The notes: a model not told the origin generated them from the letters alone. A stretch of DNA of 64,000 bases from Mesaphorura yosii (GCA_009869945.1 WIXG01000013.1:310001-374000); one strand, 5' to 3'. Positions 1 through 12,018 are shown, counted from the first letter of the stretch. Numbers and translations: made by a program.

Positions 1-1547
1 CAATGCTGAACACGGTCCAAGAGTCTGAAATGTCGAACCTGGTCGACGAAGTAGATCACTTCACATTAGAGGTGGCCGATCTTCTGGAGTACGTTGAACT
101 TGAGCAAGCACCAGAAGTGGCAGCGAAGTATGGAAAACTTGCAGAAGCCCTTGAGCAGCTGGAGGAACAGGATGTGCACTTGAAGGAACGTCAAGGAATA
201 CCTTCTGAAAAGAACCAGGATTTGGTCCGTCTGCGAAGAGACCTTGAAGCGTTTGAGTATTTGTGGTTGACAGCCAACGGTAAGCCATTGGCTTACCGTT
301 GCCGTATTTGTGTATTCATGCTTCTTCTACTTAGAGTGGCTACGCATCCGAGAGTTTTCTCTGCAGCTGCGGTTGAGTAAAATCAATGAACAAGAATTCG
401 CAACCATTGTTTCGGAGGGTGTGAAGGCTATTGACAAAAGTGTGGAATACTTTACTGGATATGAACGTACTGACAATTGACACGTATATATCGATGTCCT
501 GAAGTATTACCAGAGCCTACATCTGTGCCGACAAAACACTTATTGATTTACTTTAGCTGCGCTTCGCATTGCACGAGAAATACGGCAGGAGATTCTTTCG
601 TTGGAACCGGTTCTGCCAGTATTAAGAGCTCTGAAGAATCCGGATCTGCGGGAGCGCCATTGGGAAGCGATTTCTGACGTTGTTGGTGTGTGAGGCGTCC
701 CTCGGATTTTTCAATGCAGGAAAAATTTTGCTCATCGCTCAATGTTGTTCACACAGGTTTCCCGGTCGACCCGAAGGGTACTCAATCTTTTCAAGAATTG
801 CTTGATGGAGGGGTTGCTAAACACGTCGACACAATCATCGCAATTGTCGAAATTGCTTCAATGGAAGTGGTCATTGAAATAGAACTCGCGAAAATGGACA
901 AGGAGATGCAAAAGTACACAGTGCAGTTTGGAGAAGACCCGGACTCAAGTAAGTTGTTCATTTTTACAGATGCACGATGCCGCTGAACGTAATGGACATT
1001 AATTATAACAGAAATTACATACATGGCTGTTGGAGACGACGTTCTGGAGCGCCTTGATGTCTGCATTATTAAAATTTCTGAACTCATGCAAGACGAATTC
1101 AGAAAGTATTTCGAGACAAGCCTTGAAGAATGGGAAACAAAACTTAACTTATCACGAGGAAACATCGACGAACTATTGAAATGCCAGAAGCAATGGCTGG
1201 AAATGCAGTCTGCATTGGATGTTGCCACTGTAGCGACTGCTGATCCAAGGCTGGCGAAGGAAAACGACATGCGTCTAAAATTACAACGAGTTTGGGGACG
1301 AATTTTGCGCGTTGGCCGTACAGACTTGCATGTAACAAAAATGACAGAAGATCTTAGCCTCATTTATGATCACTTAATACCTGTTTAAATTAATTTTTAG
1401 ATTCTTGATCTTGGATGTGACCATGCTTTGCCACTCGGCCTCGCACAATTTGCTACCCTTCTCAAGAAAATGCAGAAAATGCTGAACGCAAGATTGAGGC
1501 CTCAGAATTCGGACTCGGACGAAGATATTCAAGCGGCAACCGAATGA
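1..1547 (+). CDS. Dynein heavy chain-like protein, tail/linker only (5' end outside window)
   Basis: Spliced model with exons 1-279, 335-466, 557-685, 757-948, 1012-1331 and 1401-1547. All introns are GT-AG and the stop is TGA at 1545-1547. The joined protein reads like the dynein heavy chain N-terminal tail and linker. Seen: EWLRIREFSLQLRLSKINEQ, then LRIAREIRQEI followed by LKNPDLRERHWEAIS (family signature LRNPGMRxRHW), then FPVDP...FQELLDGGV, then ITYMAVGDDVLERLD...IIKISELM (family form TYVLSGVDDI...LDDHIVKTQTM), and LLKKMQKMLNA where dyneins have LLEKIQKGLNDYLE. The protein then ends in an acidic tail instead of continuing into the six AAA+ modules, so no ATPase motor is encoded here. 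Full-length dynein heavy chains are about 4,500 residues. Alternatives are a partial gene duplicate or a decaying copy; no internal frameshift is needed in the part visible. The gene starts upstream of the window. Confidence 0.72.
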
Positions 1548-1890
1548 GTGATGTCATTGTCATAATCAAGTAATCAACTAGCGCAATGAAACTCGAAACT
1601 CCAGCTTGGTCTGCCTACCCTTTGTTCTAGCGTATTACGTGAAGGTTTTACCACCTCGCAAGTTTCAAAATCTTCTTGTGCTTGCACGAGCCCAAGTCGA
1701 GTGATTGACATGAGACCTTTATCGTTGACCCTTGCTCGTTCGGTTAAATCTTAATCCTCTGTGCATATCGTAATTATTAGAGAGAAGTCGGTTTGTCTGA
1801 AGCAAAAGCAAGTTAACCTTGATCTTTGTCCTGTGATGCACTAAATCCAGTGGTACAAGTGGTGCTGCTTGTACTCTTGATATTTCTTTA
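1548..1890. other. Intergenic gap, dynein-like to PCBD
   Basis: No exon recognised. It should hold the 3' UTR of the dynein-like gene and the promoter of the next gene. I see no AATAAA and no convincing TATA box. Confidence 0.5.
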
Positions 1891-2718
1891 ATGCCTCTAA
1901 GACAAAGCTTTAAATACCTACTTCACTACATTCCAATAGAAACCTCTGGTACATTTCGACAATTCATATTCTTTCGGGCTGCAAGCAAGTTAAGTAATCA
2001 ACAACTCCAGGAACCTAATACGCATTGCAAGAGCTTATATTGGTCACCTAATATTTCGAATCAGTCCCATCGATTGATTTCTACGTCGACATTTGCTAGT
2101 GGTGCTTCGGAAGCGACCAAATCCAAAATGGTAAAATCTATTAAGCGTGTTTTCTTCAAATTGTTTAAAATATCCAGTACTGAACGGAAACTCTACCCTT
2201 CCTTTGTTTAATTACAATTACAGGCAGCCAGAGGTGAAAAATTGACTGACAATGAGAGGGCAGGGAGCTTGGATCCACTCTTGAAGTCCGGATGGACTTT
2301 GGTGGAAGGACGAGATGCAATTTACAAAGAATACGTATTTAAGAACTTCAACCAGGTAAGGTAGCCAATACTTTATGCTGATCAATCATCTGAATTCAAC
2401 TAATCACACGTTCATGTTGATTTTAGGCTTTCGGGTTCATGACGCAAGTTGCGCTGCAAGCGGAGAAAATGGATCATCATGTAAGTTCTTTAGCTTAGGT
2501 TTTCAACGCACAACTAACCGGACGCCGGATTATACTTTGGTATGAGGCTCTCAATTCATAATAACACCTATTATAATTTACAGCCGGAATGGTTCAATGT
2601 GTACAACAAAGTATGCATTACGTTGTCCAGTCATGATGTCAATGGATTAAGCCAACGCGACACAAAGCTGGCGAATTTCATCGAAAATGCAGCAAAACCT
2701 CTGTTGGACAAGAAATAA
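1891..2718 (+). CDS. Pterin-4a-carbinolamine dehydratase (PCBD/DCoH family)
   Basis: Exons 1891-2130, 2224-2355, 2427-2480 and 2584-2718; phase-0 GT-AG junctions; TAA stop; 186 aa. The enzyme dehydrates 4a-hydroxy-tetrahydrobiopterin to recycle the cofactor of aromatic amino acid hydroxylases. Family members can also bind HNF1-type transcription factors. Seen: [20 protein letters not shown], then [20 protein letters not shown], then [20 protein letters not shown], with the catalytic HHPEW histidines intact. The core of about 105 aa is of normal length. Two starts are possible. The ATG at 2128-2130 sits at the splice donor and gives the standard cytosolic size. The in-frame ATG at 1891 adds 79 residues that are poor in acidic residues and end in [11 protein letters not shown], like a mitochondrial leader; mitochondrial PCBD2-type paralogues have such a leader. 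I list the longer form. A likely poly(A) signal is at 3186. Confidence 0.93.
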
Positions 2719-3498
2719 GCATGCACGCTGATAGGAGGATACGATTTTCAATCAAAACGAAATCTCGTTCAATCTCTTGTAGTCGAACTAGTTCATTAGG
2801 TTAGCTTAGTCAGTCAGCAGCTAACGTAGTCTGGAATGTGAGATGGAGTCAGAGTCAGATTCCAGAGATTAAGTAGTTTAGAAAAGTTACGAAAATACGT
2901 TTGTCAAGAGCTTGGTTAAGTTACAAGCGCTGCGTGCGTTTCTGTTCTTGTATGTTCGTGTTTTCAATTCATAAGTTCACTGCATGTCGTACCCAAGTTC
3001 AACTTTTGTTCCACTCTACCATTATGATATTGTGATCGACTTTACAAGGGGTCAATTGTAACACAGGGACCAATTCCTTGAGATTGTTAGATAGCAAACA
3101 TAACTTACTCATACAATTTTATGATAGGGCGAGGGTGATCGTGAAGGTTATATGTATGACAAGACAGAAGGGAAAATAGCGTACCAATAAAAGCTTCTAA
3201 ATGTTATCAACCATGTAAGCAGAAATCCTAGTCACATTCGCCCCTCAAACTAAAATAACGGCTCCGCATTGAAATTTCGCACACTACGTCATTATCACCA
3301 GCAGGCAAGTTAGCAAGCGAGGCCACTGCGTCTCAGAACTCGAGGGCATAAAGTTGGGGTTCACCCTTGTTGCCGAGTTAATCTCATTTGCATTGCATGG
3401 CATTCTGGAGAATGAGAGAGGACGCTAAAAACTTGAGTCGTAATTGTCCTCCCTTTTTTTAACCAAAAGCGTCAGCGTCGCGTCACTTGCGGATCAGC
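2719..3498. other. PCBD 3' UTR and intergenic DNA
   Basis: After the PCBD stop there is an AATAAA at 3186-3191 that probably ends the PCBD transcript. No further exon is seen before the TCAGT initiator-like site near 3506. Confidence 0.45.
3186..3191 (+). terminator. Poly(A) signal of the PCBD gene
   Basis: AATAAA, about 470 nt after the stop codon and the first good signal downstream of it. Confidence 0.45.
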
Positions 3499-3841
3499 AG
3501 TTATATCAGTAAGACGTGTCCTACGATAAATCAGATTTTCATCGACAAAGTCGTTCAAGTGTGAATTGCAAACTTCGGAAGAATCAGCGGATCAAATATT
3601 TTTCGGTTGCTTGCAAGGCGAATATAGGCGCATCGTGTCAGTTGGAAAATTCAACTGGTAAGTTGACTTTCTCGCTGTCATAGATTAGAAGCCAGTGAAC
3701 GAGCTTTTAGAACCAATTCCTTAACTTAGTCGCAGAAGTCGCTTGTTGCAGTCATGACTTAGCTAGTTGAAATAACTTTTTGCTGGTTTTACATTTCAGG
3801 AAAAGAAGGGCCACTTCATTGGTTAACACCATTTGGAAAAG

Positions 3842-4732
3842 ATGTTTTTCGACCAAAAAGGCGGAAGTGGGAAGGAGGAACTTCGGCACAATATTTGTTT
3901 TACAAACTCTGGTCTCTTCAGTACGACGTGCTGTGGACCACAATCTCTTCGAGTCACCACATTCGACCCAGCGACGGGTCGTTTTACTACGACACCATTT
4001 CCAAAACCAACTTCGACAACGTCGGCGTCTTACACGAACGATAGCGCAACGTCTTACAACAGCACAACGGCCCAGCAAGGAAGCTCGCAATCACAATTCT
4101 CTCCTGCTGCCACTTCCTTCACTCCGGCTTTCACAGCGCAAAATCACAGCGCTACTACTACGTTTCAGGGACCGTCTCAAGCTCGGGGATCAGGGTCAAT
4201 GGATGGACAACATTCTTTCAACCATTCAACTCCAATTAAATACCTTGGCACACCAAGCCATGGTCTACAAGTTGGAAACTCTCCAAGCTTCGGCTTCCCG
4301 CAAGAGAACTACTCCAGCGTTAGCTTTGGGCAGCCATTGTTTGAGCAAACTCAGCAAACTCTTCCGCAACAAATTGCTCAAAATCGAAGCACTCAGGGTG
4401 GTAACTTCCAACCCCGAATTTTGCGACGTAGAACAGCCAGCTTGCCACCATCCGCATTCACTACGCCGACAGTGCATCCACATTATGTTCACCCAAATAT
4501 GTCACAGCCTTCAACTGCTGCAATTCGTCGAGTGACATTTGATACGCCATTCATATCTCGCAAAACTGGAAGAGCTTCGGCAAATGAAACGTTCCCTGGA
4601 TGTGGCAACACTCCGAATATGTCTCGAGGTTGGTTCGCAGATACTTCAACCCTCAGTAGCAGCAGTGATGAAGAATTGGCCATGTCTGCCTTTAGGATGG
4701 AGAACTCTTCTGGGATGGGACACTGTAGATAA
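3842..4732 (+). CDS. Ser/Thr/Gln-rich protein of unknown function with RVxF motif
   Basis: A single coding exon of 296 aa. The ATG at 3842 is the first in frame after a splice acceptor at 3799. A 5' UTR exon probably ends at 3659 (donor GTAAGT) after an initiator-like TCAGT at 3506. I do not recognise the family. The chain has no signal peptide or membrane segment, is strongly biased to S, T, Q, P, F and G, and is probably disordered. Two short motifs stand out near the C-terminus: RRRTAS at residues 195-200 (a basophilic-kinase or 14-3-3-like site) and RVTF at residues 230-233 (the PP1-docking RVxF type). It ends with an acidic serine run, SSSSDEEL, of CK2-site type. A scaffold or phosphatase-targeting role is only an inference. 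A poly(A) signal follows at 4931. Confidence 0.75.
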   Translation: MFFDQKGGSGKEELRHNICFTNSGLFSTTCCGPQSLRVTTFDPATGRFTTTPFPKPTSTTSASYTNDSATSYNSTTAQQGSSQSQFSPAATSFTPAFTAQNHSATTTFQGPSQARGSGSMDGQHSFNHSTPIKYLGTPSHGLQVGNSPSFGFPQENYSSVSFGQPLFEQTQQTLPQQIAQNRSTQGGNFQPRILRRRTASLPPSAFTTPTVHPHYVHPNMSQPSTAAIRRVTFDTPFISRKTGRASANETFPGCGNTPNMSRGWFADTSTLSSSSDEELAMSAFRMENSSGMGHCR

Positions 4733-4930
4733 GTATGCTGCAAGCAAATGAGAATTCGATTTGAACTGTAAAGATACTGGTATTATTGCTTTGCTGTTTT
4801 GCAAAAGTGTAGTTTTGTCATCAGATTCGGTAAAATTAGGGATTTGTTTATTCTTTATGCTTTTACGTTAGAATTATCCTTACAAAAATTATTTTTCTGT
4901 CTTTAATAATTATAATTATAAGCGGGATAA

Positions 4931-4936
4931 AATAAA
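4931..4936 (+). terminator. Poly(A) signal of the RVxF-motif gene
   Basis: AATAAA about 200 nt after the stop codon, within an A-rich stretch. Confidence 0.55.
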
Positions 4937-4949
4937 ATTGGTGATGGGA

Positions 4950-6625
4950 AAAAAGGTTCAGGTCTCAAATCATTCGTCCAATCCCGGCATAATTGATTAG
5001 TTCAGTGATCGAAATTACTTTCGATTCTCAACTCAATGAATGAACCAGTTTCAATTTCAGTCATCACGCGTGCCTGCCTAAACCTAAGTTAACTTGAAGT
5101 CGGTGTTAATGCAGTTCAGTTCGCAGGTCGTTCCATTGCATTGTAATGCGATACGATTCATGAAAATTTCTCAACGCATCCCAACTCGTAAGACTTATTA
5201 ATATGCAAAATTTCGCACGTATTGCATTTGCATTTCATTAATATTATGAATCATGAGAACTCGTGTACGAATAAAATTCACACATCAGCAATAACAATGA
5301 ACCCAAATAACAATAGCTACGACGATTTGCTTTGCTATGCACGCGTTTCGTCATACCATCATAAAATTTCAAACTCGAGTTAAAATCGCATTGCATTTCC
5401 TTTTCGGTCGGTCAAACTGGGCTGAATCGAATGCCAACATTCGTTGTTGAAGTTTCTGTTCGTTCTCATAAAGTTCAGACGACATTTGGTTTTATATAAT
5501 TGTGTTGGATTTAAATTGTTAAATGTCACGTATAGCACGAGCATGAAGAAACTGAAGATCGGCGACTACAAAAAGGTTCTTGCGAAGTCAAGAACAGCAA
5601 CAGATTTCATAATGTAGATTGTGGATGAGAATTTTTGACATGCTAACAAGCTTTTGGCTGTTTGCTCGTGGTCGTTGCTCAGTAAAGAGAAGGCGATCGA
5701 GATTTTCTTAATGCGATGGGTCTTGTGACCTGACCTCGAGTCATGATACGAAGCCGGCTTCAAATTAAGCTTTATGCAATGCTTTTTAACCTCATTTACC
5801 AATCAAATCCAAAGTACAATGTTAAAGAGACAGAGGAACTGAACTGAAATCACGAAGGATATCGCGGATTTGAAATACGGCTGACAGCATCAAATTGAAA
5901 ATGATTGTACGGATGATGTTTACAACTTGGCGGCGATTGATTCATTATCATCTCAGTCTGCGCTGTGCTTTGGTCGTGATCCACTATTTTATACGAATCT
6001 GAGCACGCACATTGATGTTAATAAAGAACTTGAACTAAAGGGCCGGCCGCCGATCGCACGATAACGTTGTCAATATTGCGACAGCAGCCGCGATATTCTC
6101 TTCTCGAGTATTTCACAAATGAATTTGAACCCAAAACAATATAATCTATTTCAATCGTTTCTCAAGGCTGAGTTCATGTTTTGATTTTGATGTTGCACCC
6201 TTGCATAATGCAGTGCTTAATGATGCTATCCAATCCAAGTGTAATTTGGATATGTTCCAATCATTTATCTGAGGGTGTAAAATTCGCTCTAGCTGTTTAC
6301 CGGCGCATTTATTTTTGGTTGGAACGTTGTAAGTAGAGAAATGCAATTAGAGTTGGCTGGGGATCGCATAATGACTGACGAAACGATGGATGAGTTATCC
6401 TGTTATCTGGAAATTTCTCTTTCAGAGCAAAATCAATAAAGAAAAAGCTAGTTCAATAAAATGTTGTTTGTCCTGAGCTTCGGTACACTTCTAGGTTAGA
6501 TAAACGTATCATCATCGTACAAGATCGCGGAGAAAGACCAGAATCCGATTTCGGGTTTTGCAACTCAAGAAAAGAGAATGGTTATCCCACCCAGGCTCTA
6601 GGAGCAGGCAACGTTGCACACGACG
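4950..6625. other. Intergenic DNA
   Basis: AT-rich DNA. The open frames here are short and lack splice context or family resemblance. I see no gene. Confidence 0.5.
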
Positions 6626-6629
6626 AGCG

Positions 6630-6636
6630 TATAAAA
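6630..6636 (+). promoter_or_regulatory. TATA box of the BTB gene
   Basis: TATAAAA in a locally GC-richer stretch, about 160 bp before the start codon. A transcription start near 6660 would leave a 5' UTR of about 130 nt. Confidence 0.6.
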
Positions 6637-6790
6637 GCGAGAAACACTCATCGATTTTTCGTGAATTCTATTTTCGGACGTAAACACCGAACTTTTCTCG
6701 GAAGGAAACTCACCACAAAACATTTAGAATTCATACAGGATAGCTTCGTAATTATAAATTGAATTAGACAGCGTTAAGCTGGAAGTCAAA

Positions 6791-8209
6791 ATGGAGAAAC
6801 GTTGCTTCATCATACAGGTGAGAAGTGACTTCACTCACTTCACATTTTAGCACTAATTTCATAATCAGTGTTACGCAAAATTTTTGCTATTTGTAGAAGA
6901 AGCCCGAGTCCAAAGAAGAGACGTACTACTACTCTTTCATAACACCAACGAAGTCCACGCTCATCGAGCACATGAACCAACTTCAGTTAAGTTCATTGGA
7001 AACTGACAATATTCGATTTTCTGGAGGAACAATTTTGCCGGAAGTGGAGCATTGGTTGTAAGTCCTGAAAATGGAAACCCAATAAGGGCATGCTTACACT
7101 GTGCATCTCTCAATTAATCGCATGTTTCATTTGAACGCAGTCGTGTGAGAATTAAAGGCACCTCACCTCCTGCATTCCACATTCGAGAATACATCAAACA
7201 GCCGCAACCAAATTGCAGCCATCTGATTTACTGCGTATGCCAGACCAAGGTTTCATTTTTGAAAAATGGTGTTGAAGTGTCCTCGCATATTCCAACATTC
7301 TACGGGAAATGTTCCAATTATGGGGACATGTACTGGTCGTGGGAAGACACTGAGGACGCGTGGAATGACCAAATTACAGAAATTAAGTTTCACATTACGG
7401 TCAAAAGGGCTTACAGTAAGCAATTGGAATGAGAGATCATTATTTACAGCACGTTAAGCCATGACTCTCCTTACTGCTTGCAGAAGGTGAAATTTCTTTA
7501 TCAGAGACGGACACGTTCTTTGCTAATTTGCCGATGAAAGCGACCAAGGACACGGCCAAGTACTTTATGAGCGAAGAATTCTCCGACATTTACATAAAAT
7601 GTGAAGGAGAGAACAAATTTCCGGGACATCGGTTTGTACTTTGTAAGTGATTCAAACTCATACTAACTCAAGTGGTATAATGTTATAATCGACTTTGACT
7701 TATACAATCAACAGGCAAAAGTCCCGTCTTCGCCAAGATGTTTGAGCACGACATGCTCGAGTCCAGTGAAAGAGTTGTTGAGATCAAAGACATTTCTGGA
7801 CCCATCATGAAGGAATTCTTACGCTTTCTTTACATTGGCGATGTCGAGAACATACAAGAGATTTCCACGTCTCTGCTTCATGTTGCAGACAAGTACTGCG
7901 TTGACGACTTGAAGATATTTTGCGAATATTCTTTGGTGAAACACTTGTCAATGGAGAACGTGCTGGACATGTACGACATTGCGGAAACATATTGTGCGAC
8001 CAGGTTGAAAGAGAGTGCCAAAAATTTGCTAAAATTGTAAGTTCGTACAATGCATCATTGGGCGTGATCTTGTTTGAAGTCCGTATCATTAGTCATGTGT
8101 TTAATTCGACTGCAGGAATAAGGACAGAGTCGTTAAGGACGTCGAAGGATTCAAAACGTATGCCATAAAGTATCCGGACTTGATGTATGAGCTTTTCAAA
8201 ACTGGTTAA
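6791..8209 (+). CDS. BTB/BACK protein, SPOP-like (probable Cul3 adaptor)
   Basis: Six exons: 6791-6817, 6897-7057, 7141-7415, 7484-7642, 7715-8036 and 8116-8209. They join without a stop to 345 aa. The C-terminal half is a BTB/POZ domain (residues about 185-290). It shows EEFSDIYIKC, the dimer-core HRFVLCKSPVFAKMF, VEIKDISGPIMKEFLRFLYI and LLHVADKYCVDDLKIFCEYS, then a short BACK-like helix set (VLDMYDIAETYCATRLKESA). The N-terminal 150 residues are in the place of the MATH substrate-binding domain of SPOP/TDPOZ proteins but are very divergent, and I could not confirm a MATH fold from sequence. Family members bridge Cullin-3 to ubiquitination substrates. The first coding exon is only 9 codons. 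A TATA box lies at 6630 and a poly(A) signal at 8479. Confidence 0.92.
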
Positions 8210-8478
8210 AATCAAGACCGTAACTAATTGACTCTTGATTGATTGACTTCGGTTCAAGCTAACCTTCAATTTGAATTTGGCTGTGCAGTTATAAGGATTG
8301 TTTGACTTACGCGATTAGTCGTGGCTGAATTTACTTAACTTAACCTGGACATCAGCCAGAGCCTTAAACCATAATTTCATGTTGTTATTTGTTTACAAGC
8401 GTTAATGTCCGCCACGATCATGAAATACGATATTTTGTTCTAACACTTGTTATTACTTGTTCAACAAGCGTGAATGCT

Positions 8479-8484
8479 AATAAA
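8479..8484 (+). terminator. Poly(A) signal of the BTB gene
   Basis: AATAAA about 270 nt after the stop codon. A second AATAAA follows near 8538. Confidence 0.45.
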
Positions 8485-8549
8485 GAACCCACCCAAGCTT
8501 TTGCTTGGTTTGCTACCACTCCACATTTAATTATTGTAATAAACTCGCC

Positions 8550-11500
8550 TTTTTCGCTAATAATAAAAACAAAGGCATAAAATCATTATAAATTATTCTG
8601 ACCACAATTTTTGAGGTAATGAACTTAATTAGCATAAGCGGAATAATTTCTTGAGCCAGGAACTTTATGCCTTATTTTGACAATGACAATTATAATGGAT
8701 CATGGCACCGTCAATGCATTAAACTGCAAGAAAGGAGCGAGAACTCAAAATATGAAAACTGTTGCTTAATTAATCACGCACGTCAGTCGCCCGTCGAATT
8801 GTATTCATTTGTTCTTATTCTAATTAAATGCAAATGCAATTTTTTGTCCATTCTCATCATTCAGAGAACTGATAAAATATTTCAGCTTCAATAATGAACT
8901 TGAAGTCTGCTTGGCTTTTACTTTCAGAGTTCAACTGATGGGCTTCAAATCCTCCGTCCAAATCGTAAAACTGTTCTTAGCATTAGCACCCAACAACGCG
9001 AAAATTTCTCAATAACTTCATTCTCGTGAATGTGATACGCGATCGCGGTTGGCATGCAATTTTAGAAAATAGAAATGGGAACGGACGAATTTGATAACAA
9101 TGGAATTCAGTTAAGGTTACAAAATTATGCAGCCATTTACTTAATTGCACGAGAAAATGATGCTGGCTGGCAAAGAACGCAGTGCAGTGCTGAGTGCCGA
9201 GTATGGTTCAGGTTTAGCCTCAAATTACAGATTAATGACACAATTAATTGAAGCACGCGTGTATTCGTTCAAGACTATCCAACTAATTGCACTTTCAATG
9301 CAATAAAATTAATAATCGCTTGCAGTGTGCGCCGGCCGACAACGCCTTGGATTAGACAGTTTTACGGCATTCGCATTGCACTGAAAGCAGAGTTGAGTTT
9401 TTCAATAACCTTGTGTATTTAACCCACCACGCAACTCGACGTGACTTGACATGACGTATAAACAATGAGAGGAGTTGGGTTTATGACCCAAGCACAAAAA
9501 CCTAAAGTAAAGCACTAAGCAAGTTTTATGGCTTTCTGAACCTTTCATATTGAAGAACTCGTAATGGGAAAAGGATGCGTGCAAAACGCAACATAAACGC
9601 AGGTTGCAAAGTTCAGTTTCACAAAAAAGATGCTCCATATTGATAATCGTGAGTCTACTATCTCAGCAGTACTCCCTGCACTGGTCAGTATGCTTTTGCG
9701 CAAAGCACGGGAAGGGCTTGGTAGGGTGAATCTTTTATTGTAAAACATCAACAACTTCATTTCATTATAAGATGCTTTATCTCAACATAATGAAAATGTT
9801 GGCATAATTTTATCAAATTGCGATACGCAGGCGAATTTGTATCATTGATTGTCAATCAACGATCAGCTCAAGTAATAAAATGTGAAGGTGGATTGAACTT
9901 TCAACTTTGAGTCTGGCTAAAAAGATATCGGCGCAGCTCAGCAAAACAAATTGGATTCATGCGGTGGATACAGTGGAACATTCCGACACCCATTTTTAAG
10001 CTGTGGTTGCCGTTGCGCTTTCAATTTTAATTCAATTGATATCGCCGTTCATTAGCGAGTACATGTGGCAATGTCCAACTTTCTAGCTCTAATCCGTGCG
10101 GTCAAAATTCAACAATGATGCGATTTCCGAAAATGTTGACTTCTCTGGTTTCTGATGTCATTCACTTCATTGGAAGCATTTTTTGGATGCGCGTTAAAAC
10201 AATAACTAGACAAATCACACGAAACAACAAGCAGCGTAGTGTACAAAATTGTCCGTTGTAAAACTGCCTCGTCCAATTATTACCTCATTTGACGTTAGTC
10301 GTTGATGCATTCGAGTGCATGCTCAATTTCTCTTCTGAGGACAAATACCTGTTTGAGGTTGATGGGAATCGTCGTCCCGTCCGTCGCAGTCACTGGCAAT
10401 TAACGTACATTGTAATTTTATGGCATTAACATCACTTTACTATAATACTTCGAATTGACAAGCATAGGTGAGAGTTCTAGAATACACGCATTCTCCATTC
10501 TGTCGTGTCTGCCTGCATGGCGCACATGGGAGGAAGTGTTTCATTACCTTAATGTAATACATTTCCGCTTTTTAAATCAGTAAACACTGCAATTGAAATT
10601 GAATGGACATGTCTCGATGATTAATGAATGAGTGGGTAATCATAATTTCACGAGAATATCAACTCTCAATGGCCCACGTTGCTTTCGAACTGCGGTTAAG
10701 TCACTTAACCCTTCAATGTGGGAACCTTTGACTCGCCGAATTACGTCAATATTGCACCAGCGCCAGCGCTGCCAGCTAGTCCCAAGCCCCAGGCTAACAA
10801 GAACACTGATTCACAGCATCGTCAAACAACTGTGTAATTTCGCACGAATTGATTGCCGAATTACATAATCGTCGATTTAACACCGTTTACAAATATGATA
10901 ACAAGACATCAAATCCCAATTTGGCAATACTAACAAAATTTGAGCAATTTGTCGAAGGATTTGGCTCCCAAAATGTCTATTTCAACACATCTCATTAGAA
11001 ATTCAATTTTAAAGGGTCAGCGCGGGACCACAAGCCATAGACGCATTTAACGGCTGTCGACACTTCGACTAATGACAACCGCCGCTCCATTGAACCACTG
11101 CACCATATTTCGCTCTCTAATGAAGTTCTTCGTGCCCGCCACTGTGCTCCTTGATTAATCCTGACATACGCTGTCGTGCACTTTTATGTAACAATCTTGC
11201 GCACATGCTAGAACAATCAATCATTAATCATTTTAACAGTCAACCACGGAAGGGGCACGAAACATACAAAGAAATGAGCAAAAGCAAAGGGGTTTGGTCA
11301 ATATTCGTAAGTGAGGAAAGAACGAAAGAAGGTCTGGTCTGTCTTGTGGGTGCGATACTCGAGAAGCGTGAAATGGTACAGTTTCAAGTAAAAAAATATT
11401 AATCCAAATAAAAAAGCAGTGCTTGGGAATTCATTTAGTCTCATTTTTGCACCTCATGCCAATAAATAATAAGCCAGAAGACCTTTAACATTGGATTACA

Positions 11501-11800
11501 TGCTTCGTTACGTGTTGTGAGTGTGGGTGAATTAAATTGCGCTGTTCTGTTTGCCGCTCTTGTAATCGCTCGCATTCTTGGGAATTTACTTTCATCGCCT
11601 GAACATTGTTGCAACTGCAAGTGGTGTAGGTGCGCTTGCAGTTGGATCTTCTTCATTTGAGCGAAGGGTGTAGACGCGGACTGTTCATTGTTCAGCATTT
11701 TCCGAAAATCATGTAGATTTAATTTGTGCGCATGTTTGCAATGTGACTGTCAGAATTAGAAGCAATCAGTGGGATGGAATAATTCCAAGAGTGAACTTGA
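8550..11800. other. Gene-free intergenic stretch
   Basis: AT-rich DNA between the BTB gene and the first cuticle gene. The short open frames (for example 11151-11402) have no recognisable motif or splice context. I see no RNA gene, repeat array or mobile element. Confidence 0.5.
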
Positions 11801-11940
11801 ATTCAGTGATCACGATCTCGTGCAAGTGAATTCCATATTCCAGCAGAAATTGGACTGGGAAAAGTGAGACGGATCTCGGGCATTATTGGAACGGACCATT
11901 CAACAGATCAAAATTCACAGTAATAATACATTATTGCAAA

Positions 11941-12018
11941 ATGGAGGATTTGGATTCTACAATTTGGAATCGAAGGAGAGTACACATTCGCAGAAGCAGG
12001 AGAAATTCTCTGAATTGG
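11941..12018 (+). CDS. Candidate first coding exon of cuticle gene 1
   Basis: An ATG at 11941 opens a 26-codon frame ending TGG at a GTGAGT donor (12019). Joined in phase 0 to the acceptor at 13745, it reads in frame into the cuticle protein (...RRNSLNW then KMISWIVAHI). A 5' UTR could begin near the TCAGT at 11802. The second cuticle gene also has a phase-0 intron just before its signal peptide, which supports this. If translated, it puts 27 mostly basic residues before the signal sequence, so translation may really start at 13749. The frame match alone has a one-in-three chance. Confidence 0.35.

Noticed and set aside
1383-1400. 18-nt intron in the dynein-like gene after ...DHLIP
   Set aside because: Too short to splice. 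A donor at 1332 gives a normal 69-nt intron in the correct phase and a better family match.
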